A program made the position numbers and the translations under genes. A DNA stretch of 64,000 nucleotides from NCBI RefSeq assembly GCF_021390935.1, contig NZ_JAJPUI010000002.1, positions 248,001-312,000 of the forward strand. Direction: 5' to 3'. This document shows positions 29,546 to 39,072 of this stretch, in pieces. The notes under the pieces are model-generated. The model ran no database searches. It saw only the letters and a program-made list of their open reading frames with translations, and was not told the DNA's origin. Source of the DNA: Streptomyces sp. CC228A (GTDB lineage Bacteria > Actinomycetota > Actinomycetes > Streptomycetales > Streptomycetaceae). Positions within the stretch are counted from its first letter, which is position 1. Each line of letters opens with the position of its first letter.

Positions 29546-29851
29546 CGCACCGTTGTACCCCGCGTGCCGGACGGCCGCGCCGCAGCCCCGCGGCGGGGTG
29601 CGCCGCCGCGGGACTGCGGGTGTGCCGCCGCGGGGGTGCGGAGTGCGCCGCCGCGGGGCCGCGGAGTTCGTCCGGTGTGCCCGGTGGGCCGGTGCGGCTG
29701 CGCGGTCCCGGGCTGTGCGGTCCCGGGCGGCACGCCCCCGCCACCGGCCCGCGCAGGCGCACGTCAGACCACCCGAGCCAGGGACCGCGCGGGCACAGGC
29801 CCCAGCACCCCGGCCGGCATCCCCATACGGGCACCCCTCAGGGCACCCCGA
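29546..29851. other. GC-rich spacer upstream of the TRIC gene
   Basis: About 300 bases of gccgccgcgg-type sequence with overlapping open frames and no coding signal. Presumably contains the TRIC leader. Confidence 0.4.
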
Positions 29852-30065
29852 CCGGAAGCCCCGTACCGGCAGAAGCGCAGAACGCGGCCCCGCCGGAAAC
29901 CCCGCACAGGCAGATGGGCAGGGCGCGCCCCTGCCGCCGGAAGGCCCGTACAGGCAGGAGGGGCAGGGCGCACCCCCGCCGGAAACCCCGCACAGGCAGA
30001 AGCGCACAGCGCACCCCCGCCGCCGGAAGACCCGTACCGGCAGGAGGGCAGGGCGCGCCCCGCCG
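29852..30065. repeat. Imperfect tandem repeat, five units of 41-44 bp
   Basis: Units begin with ccggaa at 29852, 29893, 29937, 29979 and 30023 (spacings 41, 44, 42, 44). The consensus runs through cccgcacaggcagaag and gcgcacccccgcc. It sits just after the end of the opp operon. It is the second array of similar unit length in 5 kb, but the sequence differs from the one at 25225. Confidence 0.75.
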
Positions 30066-30086
30066 CAGGGCTTGCGCGTGCGCCGG

Positions 30087-31163
30087 TCAGGGGGCCTTCG
30101 TGACCGGGGCCGAGGGCTGCTCCGGGATGGTGGCGGTGACCGCTTCCGGGCCCGTCGGGCGCGTGGGCGCGAGGGTGCCCGCCTCGATCTCCGCGGTGAA
30201 GTGGCAGGCGACCCGGTGGCCGTCGCCCGTGTCCGTCAGCTCGGGACGGTCCTGCGCGCAGCGGGGCTGGGCCCACGGGCACCGCGTGTGGAAGCGGCAG
30301 CCCGCCGGAGGGGCGGCCGGGGAGGGCAGGTCCCCGTGCAGCAGGATCCGCTCGCGGCGGTCCTCCACCTCCGGGTCGGGGACGGGGACCGCCGACATGA
30401 GGGCGCGCGTGTACGGGTGCTTCGGCGACTCGTACAGCGCGTCGCTCGGGGCCTCCTCGACGAGCGAGCCGAGGTACATGACGCCGATGACGTCCGAGAT
30501 GTGCCGGACGACGGCCAGGTCGTGGGCGATGACCAGGTACGTCAGCCCGAGCTGCTCCTGGAGCTCCTCCAGCAGGTTGATGACCTGCGCCTGGATCGAC
30601 ACGTCCAGCGCGGAGACCGGCTCGTCGCAGATGATGACGTCCGGTTCGAGGACGAGCGCGCGGGCGATCCCGATGCGCTGGCGCTGCCCGCCGGAGAACT
30701 CGTGCGGGTAGCGGGACAGGGCGTTCGACGGGAGGCCGACCCGTTCCAGGATCGCCTTGATCCGGTTGCGCCGGTCCTCCTGGTCGTCGCCGATGCCGTG
30801 CGCCAGCATGCCCTCCGTCAGGATGGACTCGATGTTCTGGCGGGGGTTGAGGCTGCCCAGAGGGTCCTGGAACACCATCTGGAGCCTCCGGCGGAACCTG
30901 CGCATCTGCTCCTCGGGGAGCGCCGCAAGGTCCGTGCCGTCGAAGACGACGGAGCCGTCGGTGATGTCCACCAGCCGCAGCACCGCGCGGCCCAGCGTGG
31001 TCTTGCCGCAGCCGGACTCGCCGACCAGGCCGTACGTCTGCCCGGCCTCGACCTTCAGGGACACCCCGTCGACCGCGTACACGTGGCCGACCGTGCGGTC
31101 GAAGAGCAGTCCCTTCTTGACCGGGAAGTGGACCTTCACTCCGTCCAGTTCGAGCAGGCTCAT
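30087..31163 (-). CDS. oppF: Oligopeptide ABC transporter ATP-binding protein OppF
   Basis: 358 residues. Walker A GESGCGKTT, signature FSGGQRQRIGIARAL, Walker B VIICDEP with catalytic Glu, and H-loop IAHDLAVV. The C-terminal oligopeptide/dipeptide domain carries CRFHTRCPWAQPRC, a Cys cluster known to bind Fe-S in some Opp/Dpp ATPases. It powers peptide import with OppD. The ATG at 31163 overlaps the oppD stop (ATGA); an upstream frame extension is not real. Last gene of the operon. Confidence 0.95.
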   Translation of the reverse strand: MSLLELDGVKVHFPVKKGLLFDRTVGHVYAVDGVSLKVEAGQTYGLVGESGCGKTTLGRAVLRLVDITDGSVVFDGTDLAALPEEQMRRFRRRLQMVFQDPLGSLNPRQNIESILTEGMLAHGIGDDQEDRRNRIKAILERVGLPSNALSRYPHEFSGGQRQRIGIARALVLEPDVIICDEPVSALDVSIQAQVINLLEELQEQLGLTYLVIAHDLAVVRHISDVIGVMYLGSLVEEAPSDALYESPKHPYTRALMSAVPVPDPEVEDRRERILLHGDLPSPAAPPAGCRFHTRCPWAQPRCAQDRPELTDTGDGHRVACHFTAEIEAGTLAPTRPTGPEAVTATIPEQPSAPVTKAP

Positions 31164-32149
31164 GCCTGGACCCCCTCGGGCAGGATCGGGTTGACGCAGC
31201 GGACCTGGTGGCCGGCGTTCCCGGGTTCGGTCAGGGCGGGCGTGCCCGACAGGCACTCCAGCGTGTAGTGGTCGCAGCGCGGGGCGAACGCGCAGCCGTC
31301 AACCCAGGCGATCTTGTCGTTGATGGAGCCGCGGATCGGGTGGAGCGGCTCGCCGCGCGGCGCGTCCAGCCGGGGGATGGAGCCCAGCAGACCGTGCGCG
31401 TACGGGTGCGTGGGGTGGGCGAACAGCTCGCGGCGGTCCGCCGTCTCCACGGCCTTGCCCGCGTACAGGACGTTGACCTGGTCGCAGAGCCCGGCCACCA
31501 CGCCGAGGTCGTGGGTGATCATCAGCAGGGCCGTGCCCTCCTGGTCCACGAGCTCCTTCAGCAGTTCCAGGATCTGGGCCTGGATCGTCACGTCCAGTGC
31601 GGTCGTCGGCTCGTCGGCGATCAGCAGGCGCGGTGCGCAGGCGACCGCCATGGCGATCAGGGCCCGCTGGCGCATGCCGCCCGACATCTGGTGGGGGTAC
31701 TCCTTCAGCCTGCGGTGCGGGTCGGGGATGCCGACGCGGTCCAGCAGGTGCGCGGCCTCCTTCCGGGCCGCCTCGCCCTTCATGCCGCGGTGGCGCTGGA
31801 GGATCTCGGTGACCTGGACGCCGATCGGGACGACCGGGTTCAGCGAGGACAGCGGGTCCTGGAAGATCATCGCGAGTCGGCTGCCGCGCATGTCGCGCAG
31901 CCTGCGCGGGTTCATGGCGAGCAGGTCCTCGCCGTCGAACTCGGCGCGCCCGCCGATCGTCACGCCCTTGCGGGGCAGCAGGCCCATGAGGGCGAGCGAC
32001 GTGACGGACTTGCCGCAGCCGGACTCGCCGACCAGGCCCACGACCTGGCCCTGGTCGACGGTGAAGGAGACGCCGTCCACGGCGGCGGTGGGCGTCCGGC
32101 CACGTCCGTCGAACGTCACGGTGAGTTCGTCAACACTGAGCAGTGGCAT
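31160..32149 (-). CDS. oppD: Oligopeptide ABC transporter ATP-binding protein OppD
   Basis: 329 residues. Walker A GESGCGKSV, Q-loop IFQDPLSSLNP, signature MSGGMRQRALIAMAV, Walker B LLIADEP and the H-loop His in ITHDLGVV. The C-terminus has the oligopeptide_HPY motif and the paired Cys of CAFAPRC. Starts at the ATG at 32149, six bases after the oppC stop. Confidence 0.95.
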   Translation of the reverse strand: MPLLSVDELTVTFDGRGRTPTAAVDGVSFTVDQGQVVGLVGESGCGKSVTSLALMGLLPRKGVTIGGRAEFDGEDLLAMNPRRLRDMRGSRLAMIFQDPLSSLNPVVPIGVQVTEILQRHRGMKGEAARKEAAHLLDRVGIPDPHRRLKEYPHQMSGGMRQRALIAMAVACAPRLLIADEPTTALDVTIQAQILELLKELVDQEGTALLMITHDLGVVAGLCDQVNVLYAGKAVETADRRELFAHPTHPYAHGLLGSIPRLDAPRGEPLHPIRGSINDKIAWVDGCAFAPRCDHYTLECLSGTPALTEPGNAGHQVRCVNPILPEGVQA

Positions 32150-32155
32150 GGTCGT

Positions 32156-33109
32156 TCAGCCTCGCAGCTTCGGGTCGAGGGCTTCCCGCATGGCCTCGCC
32201 GAGCAGGGTGAAGCCGAGGGCGGTGATGACGATCCCGACCGCCGGGTAGACGGCCATCATCGGCGCGTTGTCGAAGAACCGCTGCGCCTGGGCGAGCATC
32301 ACGCCCCACTCGGGCACGGCGGGATCCGGGTTGCCCAGACCGAGGTACGACAGCGCGGCCGCCTCGATGATCGCGGTGGCGAGGCTGAGGGTCGCCTGGA
32401 CGATCACGGGGCTGAGCGAGTTGGGGAGGATCTGGGTGACGACGATCCGCTTCTTCCTCACGCCGAGCGCCTTCGCCGCCAGGACGTAGTCGGAACCGCC
32501 CTGCGCCAGCATGGAGCCGCGCAGCAGGCGGGCGAAGACGGGGATCTGCACGACACCGACGGCGATCATCACGGTGGTGAGCGACTGGCCCATCACGGCC
32601 GCGATGGACACGGCGAGGAGCAGCGACGGGAGCGACAGCAGCATGTCGATGAACCGCATGACGACGGTGTCGACCCGCCGTCCCGCCCGGCCGCCGAGCG
32701 TGGCGGCGGCGCCGGACAGCATGCCGATGAGCGCACCGACCAGGAGGCCGATGAGCATTGACACGACACCGACGAGGAGGGTCTGGCGGGCGCCGACGAG
32801 CATCCTGGAGAACATGTCGCGCCCCAGGTGGTCCAGGCCGAACCAGTTCTCGGGGCGCGCACCGACGAACTGGCCGCGGTTGGCGAAGACCTCGCCGCGC
32901 CAGGTCTGCGCGGTCGGCGAGTACGGCACGAACCACGGGCCGACGACGGCGACGAGGACGAAGGCGGCGATGACCGCCGCGCCGATGACGGCCATCTTGC
33001 TGGCCTTGAGCCGCCGGAAGGCCTCGCGCCACAGGCTGGCGCCCGAGGTGGTCTCGGTCCGCTGGGTGAGCTCCGCCAGGCGGTCGATCTTGTCGGTCTT
33101 GGTGGACAC
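32156..33109 (-). CDS. oppC: Oligopeptide ABC transporter permease OppC
   Basis: 317 residues. An N-terminal cytosolic region (about residues 1-37), then a first TM helix MAVIGAAVIAAFVLVAVVG, the periplasmic loop HLGRDMFSRM typical of OppC/DppC, and five further helices. The EAA coupling loop is AAKALGVRKKRIVVTQILPN. Starts at a GTG at 33109, one base after the oppB stop. Confidence 0.94.
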   Translation of the reverse strand: MSTKTDKIDRLAELTQRTETTSGASLWREAFRRLKASKMAVIGAAVIAAFVLVAVVGPWFVPYSPTAQTWRGEVFANRGQFVGARPENWFGLDHLGRDMFSRMLVGARQTLLVGVVSMLIGLLVGALIGMLSGAAATLGGRAGRRVDTVVMRFIDMLLSLPSLLLAVSIAAVMGQSLTTVMIAVGVVQIPVFARLLRGSMLAQGGSDYVLAAKALGVRKKRIVVTQILPNSLSPVIVQATLSLATAIIEAAALSYLGLGNPDPAVPEWGVMLAQAQRFFDNAPMMAVYPAVGIVITALGFTLLGEAMREALDPKLRG

Positions 33110-33110
33110 G

Positions 33111-34115
33111 TCAGTTCACCCGCACTCTCGGGTCGATGAGGCTGTACGCCAGGTCCACCAGCAGGTTGATGACGACGTACACCATCGCGATGAACATGAT
33201 GAAGCCGACGAGGACCGGGTAGTCGCGGGCGTCGATGGCGTCCTTGATGAAGGAGCCGATGCCGCCGAAGGCGAACACGGACTCGGTGAGGACGGCGCCG
33301 GACAGCAGGGATCCGGTGAGCAGACCGATCGCCGTGACCACCGGCAGCAGCGCGTTGCGCAGGACGTGCCGGAGGCGGATGACGCTCTTCTCCAGGCCCT
33401 TGGACTCGGCGGTGCGGATGTAGTCCTCGCCGAGGACCTCCAGCACACTGGCCCGGGTCATGCGGACGATGACGGCGAGCGGGATGGACGCCAGGGTCAC
33501 GGCGGGCAGGACCAGGTGCATGACCGCGTCCCATGCGGCGTCGAACTCGCCGGTGAGGACGCCGTCCAGCACGGCGAAGCCGGTGACACTCGTCGCGTCG
33601 ATGCCGGTCGAGAGTCTCCCGTAGCTCGGGAAGAGTCCGAGGTTGACGGCGAAGATGCCCTTGAGGATGAGGGCGAGGAAGAAGACCGGCACGCAGATGC
33701 CCACGAGGGAGCCGGAGACGGAGGCGACGTCCAGCCAGCCGCCGCGCCGCCGGGCGGCGAGGTAGCCGAGCGGGATGCCCACGGCGATGGCGATGAGCAT
33801 GGCGGCCAGGCTGAGTTCGACGGTGGCCGGGAACCGCAGGGCGAACTCGTCCCAGACGGGCTGCCCGGTCTTGGTGGAGGTGCCCAGGTCGAGCTGGGCG
33901 ATGCGCTTGAGGAAACGGCCGTACTGCACCCAGACGGGCTGGTCGAGCCCGAGTGCCCGGTTGATGCGGGCCACTTCGGTCGGCGTGGCGCGCTCGCCCA
34001 GGATCGCTGAGGCGGGTCCGCCGGGCAGTCGGTTCAGCCAGATGAAGAGGAGAACCGACAGGCCGAGCAGGGTGGGTATGAGCTGAAGCAGTCTTCGTAC
34101 GACGAGTCGCAGCAC
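33111..34115 (-). CDS. oppB: Oligopeptide ABC transporter permease OppB
   Basis: 334 residues with six TM helices. LRLVVRRLLQLIPTLLGLSVLLF is the standard OppB start, RLPGGPA follows it, and the coupling motif is TAESKGLEKSVIRLRHVLRN. The C-terminal DLAYSLIDPRVR is typical. The start is a GTG at 34115. A perfect 15-bp stem-loop lies just upstream, between oppA and oppB. Confidence 0.94.
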   Translation of the reverse strand: MLRLVVRRLLQLIPTLLGLSVLLFIWLNRLPGGPASAILGERATPTEVARINRALGLDQPVWVQYGRFLKRIAQLDLGTSTKTGQPVWDEFALRFPATVELSLAAMLIAIAVGIPLGYLAARRRGGWLDVASVSGSLVGICVPVFFLALILKGIFAVNLGLFPSYGRLSTGIDATSVTGFAVLDGVLTGEFDAAWDAVMHLVLPAVTLASIPLAVIVRMTRASVLEVLGEDYIRTAESKGLEKSVIRLRHVLRNALLPVVTAIGLLTGSLLSGAVLTESVFAFGGIGSFIKDAIDARDYPVLVGFIMFIAMVYVVINLLVDLAYSLIDPRVRVN

Positions 34116-34150
34116 CCCGCATGCCCCTTTCTTACGTCTACGCGAGAGCG

Positions 34151-34187
34151 GGTCCGCCCGGCCACGCTGGGTGTGGCCGGGCGGACC
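34151..34187 (-). terminator. Stem-loop between oppA and oppB
   Basis: GGTCCGCCCGGCCAC pairs perfectly with GTGGCCGGGCGGACC (15 bp, 7-base loop). Placed right after the binding-protein gene, it probably stabilises the oppA end or partly stops transcription, so that oppA is made in excess over the membrane parts. Confidence 0.7.
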
Positions 34188-34203
34188 GCGCGTGCGGTGG
34201 CGG

Positions 34204-35880
34204 TTACTTGAAGGAGACCTCGGCGAAGTTCTCCTGCGTCAGCGGGGAGACCTTCATCGGGACGACGTTCTTGCCGAACGCGATGGCCGGCGGCGACGAG
34301 GAGATCGGGAGACCCGGCAGGTACTCCATGATCTTCTCGTTGGCGGCCTTGTAGGCCTCGACGCGCTGGGCGGTGTCGGTCACCTTCGAGGCGCCGTTGA
34401 CGGCGTCGAAGAGCGCGGGCTCCTTGAAGCCCCACTGCTTGTCGTACTTGGCGAACCAGGTGCCGATGAAGTTGTAGCCGTCGTTGAAGTCACCGGTCCA
34501 GCCCAGCATGTGCAGGGCGCAGGCACCGGCCTCGGTGGCGTCCAGGTAGTCCGGCGCCCACTTCATCGGCTTCGGCGTGACGGTGATGCCGGCCTTCTCC
34601 AGGTCGGCCTTCATCTGCTCGAAGATGTCCTGCGGAGCCGGCATGTAGGGCCGGGTCACCTCGGTCGGGTAGCAGAACTCCAGCTTCAGGCCGGACTCGC
34701 CGGCGTCCTTCAGCAGCTGCTTCGCCTTGGCGGTGTCGAACGGGTACGTCTTCACCTTGTCCGACCAGCCGGCGACGGTGTCCGGCATGAACTGCGTGGC
34801 GACCTTGCCGCCCTCGGGCAGCTGCGTCTTGACGATGTTCTCGCGGTCGATGGCGTGCGCGATGGCCTGGCGGACCTCGGGCTTCTGCAGCGCGGGGTTC
34901 TTCTCCTGGGTCATGCCCAGGTAGAAGATGTTGAAGACGTCACGCGTGGGGACCTCGAAGCCCTCCTTTTCGAGGGTCTTGACGTCCGCCGGGGACACCA
35001 GGTCGTAGCCGTCGATGTCACCGGCCTGGAGCGCCTGACGGCGGCCCTCCTCGGTGGGGATCGTCCGGAAGACCAGGTTCTTCACCTTGGCCTTCTCGCC
35101 CCAGTAGTCGTCGAAGCGCTCAAGGGTGATCTCCTTGTTGCCCTTGTTCCACTTGACGATCTTGTACGGGCCGGTGCCGGCGACCGTGCCGGCTTCCTGG
35201 CTGTACGCGGGGTAGGTGATGGCGTCGCCGCTGCCGCCGGCAGCCTGCTTCTGGTACTCCTTGAGGGCCTTCGGCGAGTGGATCGCCAGGGCCTGGAGGG
35301 AGAAGCCGCCGGGCAGGTTGGCGGACGGCTCGTACACCTCGATGACGGCGGTGTGGTCGTCCTTGGCGGTGCAGCCCTTGTAGTTGGGCTTCGGGGCTTC
35401 CTTGTCCTCGTTCTTGGCGAAGCCGCCCATGATCTTCTGCCAGTAGTACGAGACCGCGCTCGACTGGTACGTGCCCGTCCAGTTGAACCAGTGGTCGTAG
35501 TTGGCGCAGACGGCGGCCGCGTTGAAGGTCTCCCCGTCGTGGAACTTCACGCCCTTGCGGAGGTTGAAGGTCCACACCTTGCCGGCCGGGTCACTGGACC
35601 ACTTCTCGGCGAGGCCGCCGACGAGTTCGCTGCCGCCGGACTCGTGCTCCAGCAGGGCCTCGAAGGCCTGGCGCGTCACACGGAACGTCTCGCCGTCGCT
35701 GGCGAGTGCGGGGTCGAGAGAACCCGGGTCACCCGCGCCGGCGAACACGAACGTGTCCTTTCCGCCACCCTCCCCCTTGCCGCTGTCCTTGTCGCGCTCG
35801 CTGGCGCAGCCCGTGGCGATCATTCCGACGGCCAGCGCCGCGGTGACCGCCCGGACCGCACGGGACTTGAATATTCGCAT
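34204..35880 (-). CDS. oppA: Oligopeptide ABC transporter substrate-binding lipoprotein
   Basis: 558 residues, SBP family 5. The signal peptide begins MRIFKSRAVRAVTAALAV and ends in the lipobox ATGC, so it is a membrane-anchored receptor. A Gly/Lys-rich linker leads to the domain. PGSLDPAL, HDGETFNAAAV and the long ligand domain are typical of dipeptide/oligopeptide receptors. The ATG at 35880 has AGGGGTGG just upstream; the longer open frame is not used. First gene of the operon. Confidence 0.93.
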   Translation of the reverse strand: MRIFKSRAVRAVTAALAVGMIATGCASERDKDSGKGEGGGKDTFVFAGAGDPGSLDPALASDGETFRVTRQAFEALLEHESGGSELVGGLAEKWSSDPAGKVWTFNLRKGVKFHDGETFNAAAVCANYDHWFNWTGTYQSSAVSYYWQKIMGGFAKNEDKEAPKPNYKGCTAKDDHTAVIEVYEPSANLPGGFSLQALAIHSPKALKEYQKQAAGGSGDAITYPAYSQEAGTVAGTGPYKIVKWNKGNKEITLERFDDYWGEKAKVKNLVFRTIPTEEGRRQALQAGDIDGYDLVSPADVKTLEKEGFEVPTRDVFNIFYLGMTQEKNPALQKPEVRQAIAHAIDRENIVKTQLPEGGKVATQFMPDTVAGWSDKVKTYPFDTAKAKQLLKDAGESGLKLEFCYPTEVTRPYMPAPQDIFEQMKADLEKAGITVTPKPMKWAPDYLDATEAGACALHMLGWTGDFNDGYNFIGTWFAKYDKQWGFKEPALFDAVNGASKVTDTAQRVEAYKAANEKIMEYLPGLPISSSPPAIAFGKNVVPMKVSPLTQENFAEVSFK

Positions 35881-36098
35881 GGGCCACCCCTGGTTTGGCC
35901 TAGTGAATGAGGTCTTGAGTGGGCCGAACACTACCCACGGGTGGACCTGCGGAGAACAGTCCGGATAGCGGTGATACCTAGTCGAGACCCGGACAGTCGC
36001 CAAACCGGTCCCATCCGGGACAAGCCCGCTGGGCGCGTTAACACGCCGGACACACAGGGGACTTCACGGCGCGTTCCGCGGGGTCGCGGAGAGGAAGG
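35881..36098. other. Control region upstream of the opp operon
   Basis: 218 bases, AT-richer than average, containing several TANNNT hexamers on the minus strand (TAGTGT, TATCCG, TAGGTA). One of these is likely the oppA -10, but I could not settle on a pair. Confidence 0.35.
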
Positions 36099-36881
36099 TC
36101 AGCGCTGCTGCGGGTAGCCGTAACCGGCCGTGCCGGGCGCCGGCGGGGCGGCGAGGTGGGCATCGCGGTCGTAGAAGGGGCGGGCGTGGGCGCGCAGCCA
36201 CATCGCGACCGGGTCGTACGGGTCGGACATCGCGACCGTGGAGACCGGCAGCCCGTCGGGAACGGCGCCGACGGACTGCTGCATCATGGCGCGCACGGCG
36301 TCGACGGAGCCGGGGCTCGTGTCGTACAGGTCGAGGCCGATGGCGAGGTACGGGGTGCCGAGCGCCGGCTGCACCCAGGCCCGGCGCAGCGAGCGGACGG
36401 CGGCGGTCCGGTGCGCGTTCTGGGTGAGCAGGGCGTAGAACTGCGGAAGCTGGAGCGCGGGTTCCCCGAGCCGCAGGGGGCCCGCGGGCATGCGGTCCAG
36501 CCCGGTGGCGATGCGGCGCAGGTCGGCCCACGGGACGCCGACGCCGCCGCCGGGGGCGTGCGGGTTGAGCCAGATGCCCCAGCGGTCGGGGTAGAGGGTG
36601 CGGGCCACGTCGCGGACGGCGACGACCTCGTGGTCGCGGTTCCAGCCGGAGGCGGCGAGCTCCTGGGCGGAGGTCACGCAGGGGGCGTAGCCGTGCCCGT
36701 CGAGTTCGACGTTGCCGTACTGCGCGTCGGGCGACCCGGCCCGGCCGTGCCACAGCAGCATCCACACCTGGCTGTCGGCCAGTGCGTGCAGCAGGGCCTC
36801 GTAGGCGTCGTAGCGGCCGGGCGTGACCTGCCGCAGCATGTGCTCCACGTGACCGGCCGCCGCCGTGCCTGACGCGCTCAC
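36099..36881 (-). CDS. SseB family protein (enhanced serine sensitivity)
   Basis: 260 residues. The C-terminal WLRAHARPFYDR block and the QLPQFYALLTQNA region match actinobacterial proteins annotated as SseB C-terminal domain. SseB overexpression sensitises E. coli to serine; the mechanism is unclear. Location beside gcvT, glyA and sdaA fits a role in serine/glycine physiology. The GTG at 36881 lies 13-14 bases after GAGGGGCGGG. Ends in a Tyr/Gln tail. Confidence 0.72.
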   Translation of the reverse strand: MSASGTAAAGHVEHMLRQVTPGRYDAYEALLHALADSQVWMLLWHGRAGSPDAQYGNVELDGHGYAPCVTSAQELAASGWNRDHEVVAVRDVARTLYPDRWGIWLNPHAPGGGVGVPWADLRRIATGLDRMPAGPLRLGEPALQLPQFYALLTQNAHRTAAVRSLRRAWVQPALGTPYLAIGLDLYDTSPGSVDAVRAMMQQSVGAVPDGLPVSTVAMSDPYDPVAMWLRAHARPFYDRDAHLAAPPAPGTAGYGYPQQR

Positions 36882-36990
36882 TGGATCCCGCCCCTCGTTC
36901 CGCGTGGTGTCCGGTCCAGCTTAAGCGGCCGCCCGGCGCGGGGCGCCGCCCAGGCGCCGTGTTCCGCCGGTCGGCGGGGGCGGGCGGCGG

Positions 36991-37763
36991 TCAGGACGCG
37001 GGGGCGCGGTCGTAGAAGGGGCGGACCTTCTCGCGCATCCAGTCGCCGACGGGGTCCTGCGCGACGTCGAGCAGGATGAGGTTCACCGGCCAGGGCACCG
37101 GGACCCGGCCGAGGGCCCGGCCCAGGGCGTCCAGCGGGGCGGTGCGGTCGGCGTCCCCCCACGACGAGAGCTGGACGCCGACGAAGAGGGCGGGCGGGTC
37201 GCCCTCGATGCTCGCGAGGGCGCGGCGGGCGGTGAGGACGAGGCCCGCGGCCTCGAACTCCTGGCCGGCCGCGGCGAGGAAGTCGACGGGGTCGTCCTTC
37301 CAGTCCGGCTCGAAGAGGCGGACGCGGCCCCGGTCGCGGGGCCGTCCAGCGGGCTGCGCCCGGCGCGGCACAGCTCGGCGACGGCCGGCGGCGGCAGCGG
37401 CACGCCGACGGCGCCGCCGGGGTTCACGGCGATGCCGAGCTGCGGCGGGAGCCCGCGGGCGACCTCCACGGCGGGCGCCACGGCGAAGGCCATGTGGTCG
37501 CCGGCGCAGGCGCGCAGCTGCGCCTCGGAGCTGAAGACGGGCACGTACGGCTGTCCGTCGACCTCCAGCGTCGGCAGGTCGAGTCCGGGGCCGCCGGGAC
37601 CGGCGCTGTCGGGGCCGCCGCCCTTGGGGAGGGGCACCCACACGTGGCTGCGGCCGAGGACCTCGCCGATGCGCGGTCCCGCGCCGGGGTGGCCGACGGA
37701 GGCGGCGAGGACCTCTTCGAGCTCGTTGGCGGGCCAGGCGGTGGCGGCTGCTGCGTGGTCCAA
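36991..37763 (-). pseudogene. SseB-like gene, frameshifted
   Basis: A paralog of the neighbouring SseB-like gene, sharing WMREKVRPFYDR at the end. It begins at the TTG at 37763 (MDHAAAATAWPANE) and reads well to about 37332, then continues in another frame to the stop at 36991. Adding one G to the GGGG run at 37328-37331 (CCCC on the plus strand) makes the two halves read as one protein of about 257 residues: the junction becomes PLDGPATGGRVRLFEPDW. The rest keeps normal codon use, so the change is recent or is a sequencing error in a homopolymer. Programmed frameshifting is unlikely but not excluded. Confidence 0.75.
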
Positions 37764-37797
37764 GGCGCTCCATCCCTTCCCGCGCGGGGCACTTGGG

Positions 37798-38275
37798 TCT
37801 CCGCAGCACCCTAGCGCGACGGCCCGCGGGGGCGGTCGGCCGGGGCGGCGGGGGCGGTTGCGGCGGCCGGAACAGCCCCGGCGGCCGGGGTGGTCTGTGC
37901 CCGCCCGGTCGGCGGCGCGGCGGCCGCGCGGCGGCCGGGGTGGCCTGTGCCCGCCCGGCCGACCAGGCCGGCGGCGGCCGAGCGGCGGCCGGGCCCGGGC
38001 GGGAGATGTCGGCGGGGTGCCGCGGGGCGGGGCTGCCGTGGTGGGCCGAGGGCCGTCGTGGAGTCCGGGGCGGTCCCGGGCGGAGCGCCGCTGCGGGCCG
38101 GGTCGGCAGCAGGGCACCCGCCGGTTCCGGCCCCGGGGGCCGGCACCGCGGAGGGGACCGGCCCGATGGGCAGGCGGGGCACGCCCGCCGGGCGGAGTGG
38201 GCGGTCCGCCCCACCGGGCGGCCGGCTCCGGTCGCGGACGCCCCAGCCGGGCGGCAGCCCCGGGCCCCGCCGTCG
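37798..38275. repeat. GC-rich spacer with a 28-bp direct repeat, period 50
   Basis: The motif gcggccggggtggtctgtgc plus ccgcccgg appears at 37881-37908 and 37931-37958 with one mismatch. The rest of the 480-base stretch is low-complexity GC with open but non-credible frames; nothing else recognised. Confidence 0.65.
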
Positions 38276-38989
38276 TCAGCCGAAGGTGATGCGGGTCAGT
38301 GCGCCGGCGGCCGCCCGGTCGAGCAGCACCGCGGAGGCGCAGCCGCCCGGCAGCACGCCCCGCTCGGCGTCGCGCAGCAGCCGGGCGACGGCCCCGCGGT
38401 GCCGGGCGAAGGCGTACGCGGAGACGCCGCGGCCCCGCTCGCGCTGGCCCGCGCGGGCGGTGTCGGGGTCCACGTCGAGCAGCAGCAGGTGCAGCGTGCG
38501 GCCCCGCCGCCTGGCCTCCCGGGCGAGCCAGCGGCGGACCCAGGACTGGGTGCCGCAGTCGTGGACGACGAGGCTGCGGCCGGAGCGCAGGGCGCTCCAC
38601 AGCCCGGCGTAGTGGGCGGCCCGTACGAGCGGGCGGTAGACCGCGTACGGGACGATCCGGGGGACCCTGCGCTCCCAGCGCTCGCGGACGTCCTGGGAGT
38701 CGACGGCGCGGCCGGGCACGGCGCGCCGCATCAGCGTGGACTTGCCGCTGCCCGGCAGCCCGGACACCACCACGAGGTCGCCCTCCGCGAAGACCAGCTC
38801 CCGGGGGCCCCGCCCGGCCCGGTCGCGCAGGTCGCGCAGCACGGCGGCGGCCGTCGGCGGGGCGCCCGCACACAGGGGTGCGCCGCCCGCGGGGAGCGGG
38901 ACGGCGGTGGTGTCGCCGCGGGCGGGCAGCCCGGACGGCGCGGGCACCCCCGCGGTCACGGCGTACGCCTCGGACCGCTGCAATGTCAT
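38276..38989 (-). CDS. P-loop kinase / AAA_33-type ATPase
   Basis: 237 residues. Walker A GLPGSGKST about 70 residues in, a VDSQDVRERWERRVP segment behind it, and HDCGTQSWVRRW as the Walker B-like strand. Size and layout match small kinases such as gluconate kinase or chloramphenicol phosphotransferase. A phosphate-acceptor cannot be told. The ATG at 38989 follows GGGAGGGG closely. Divergent from gcvT. Confidence 0.7.
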   Translation of the reverse strand: MTLQRSEAYAVTAGVPAPSGLPARGDTTAVPLPAGGAPLCAGAPPTAAAVLRDLRDRAGRGPRELVFAEGDLVVVSGLPGSGKSTLMRRAVPGRAVDSQDVRERWERRVPRIVPYAVYRPLVRAAHYAGLWSALRSGRSLVVHDCGTQSWVRRWLAREARRRGRTLHLLLLDVDPDTARAGQRERGRGVSAYAFARHRGAVARLLRDAERGVLPGGCASAVLLDRAAAGALTRITFG

Positions 38990-39072
38990 GGCCCCTCCCG
39001 GGTCGGCTTTCCACAGCCTGCCCACGAAGTGTAAAGAACCGGTAATAAGTCTCAAGTGATTTGCCGACAAGT

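Noticed and set aside
25225..30065. Possible CRISPR arrays in the two repeat regions
   Set aside because: Units are directly adjacent and imperfect, there are no unique spacers of constant size, and no cas gene is near.
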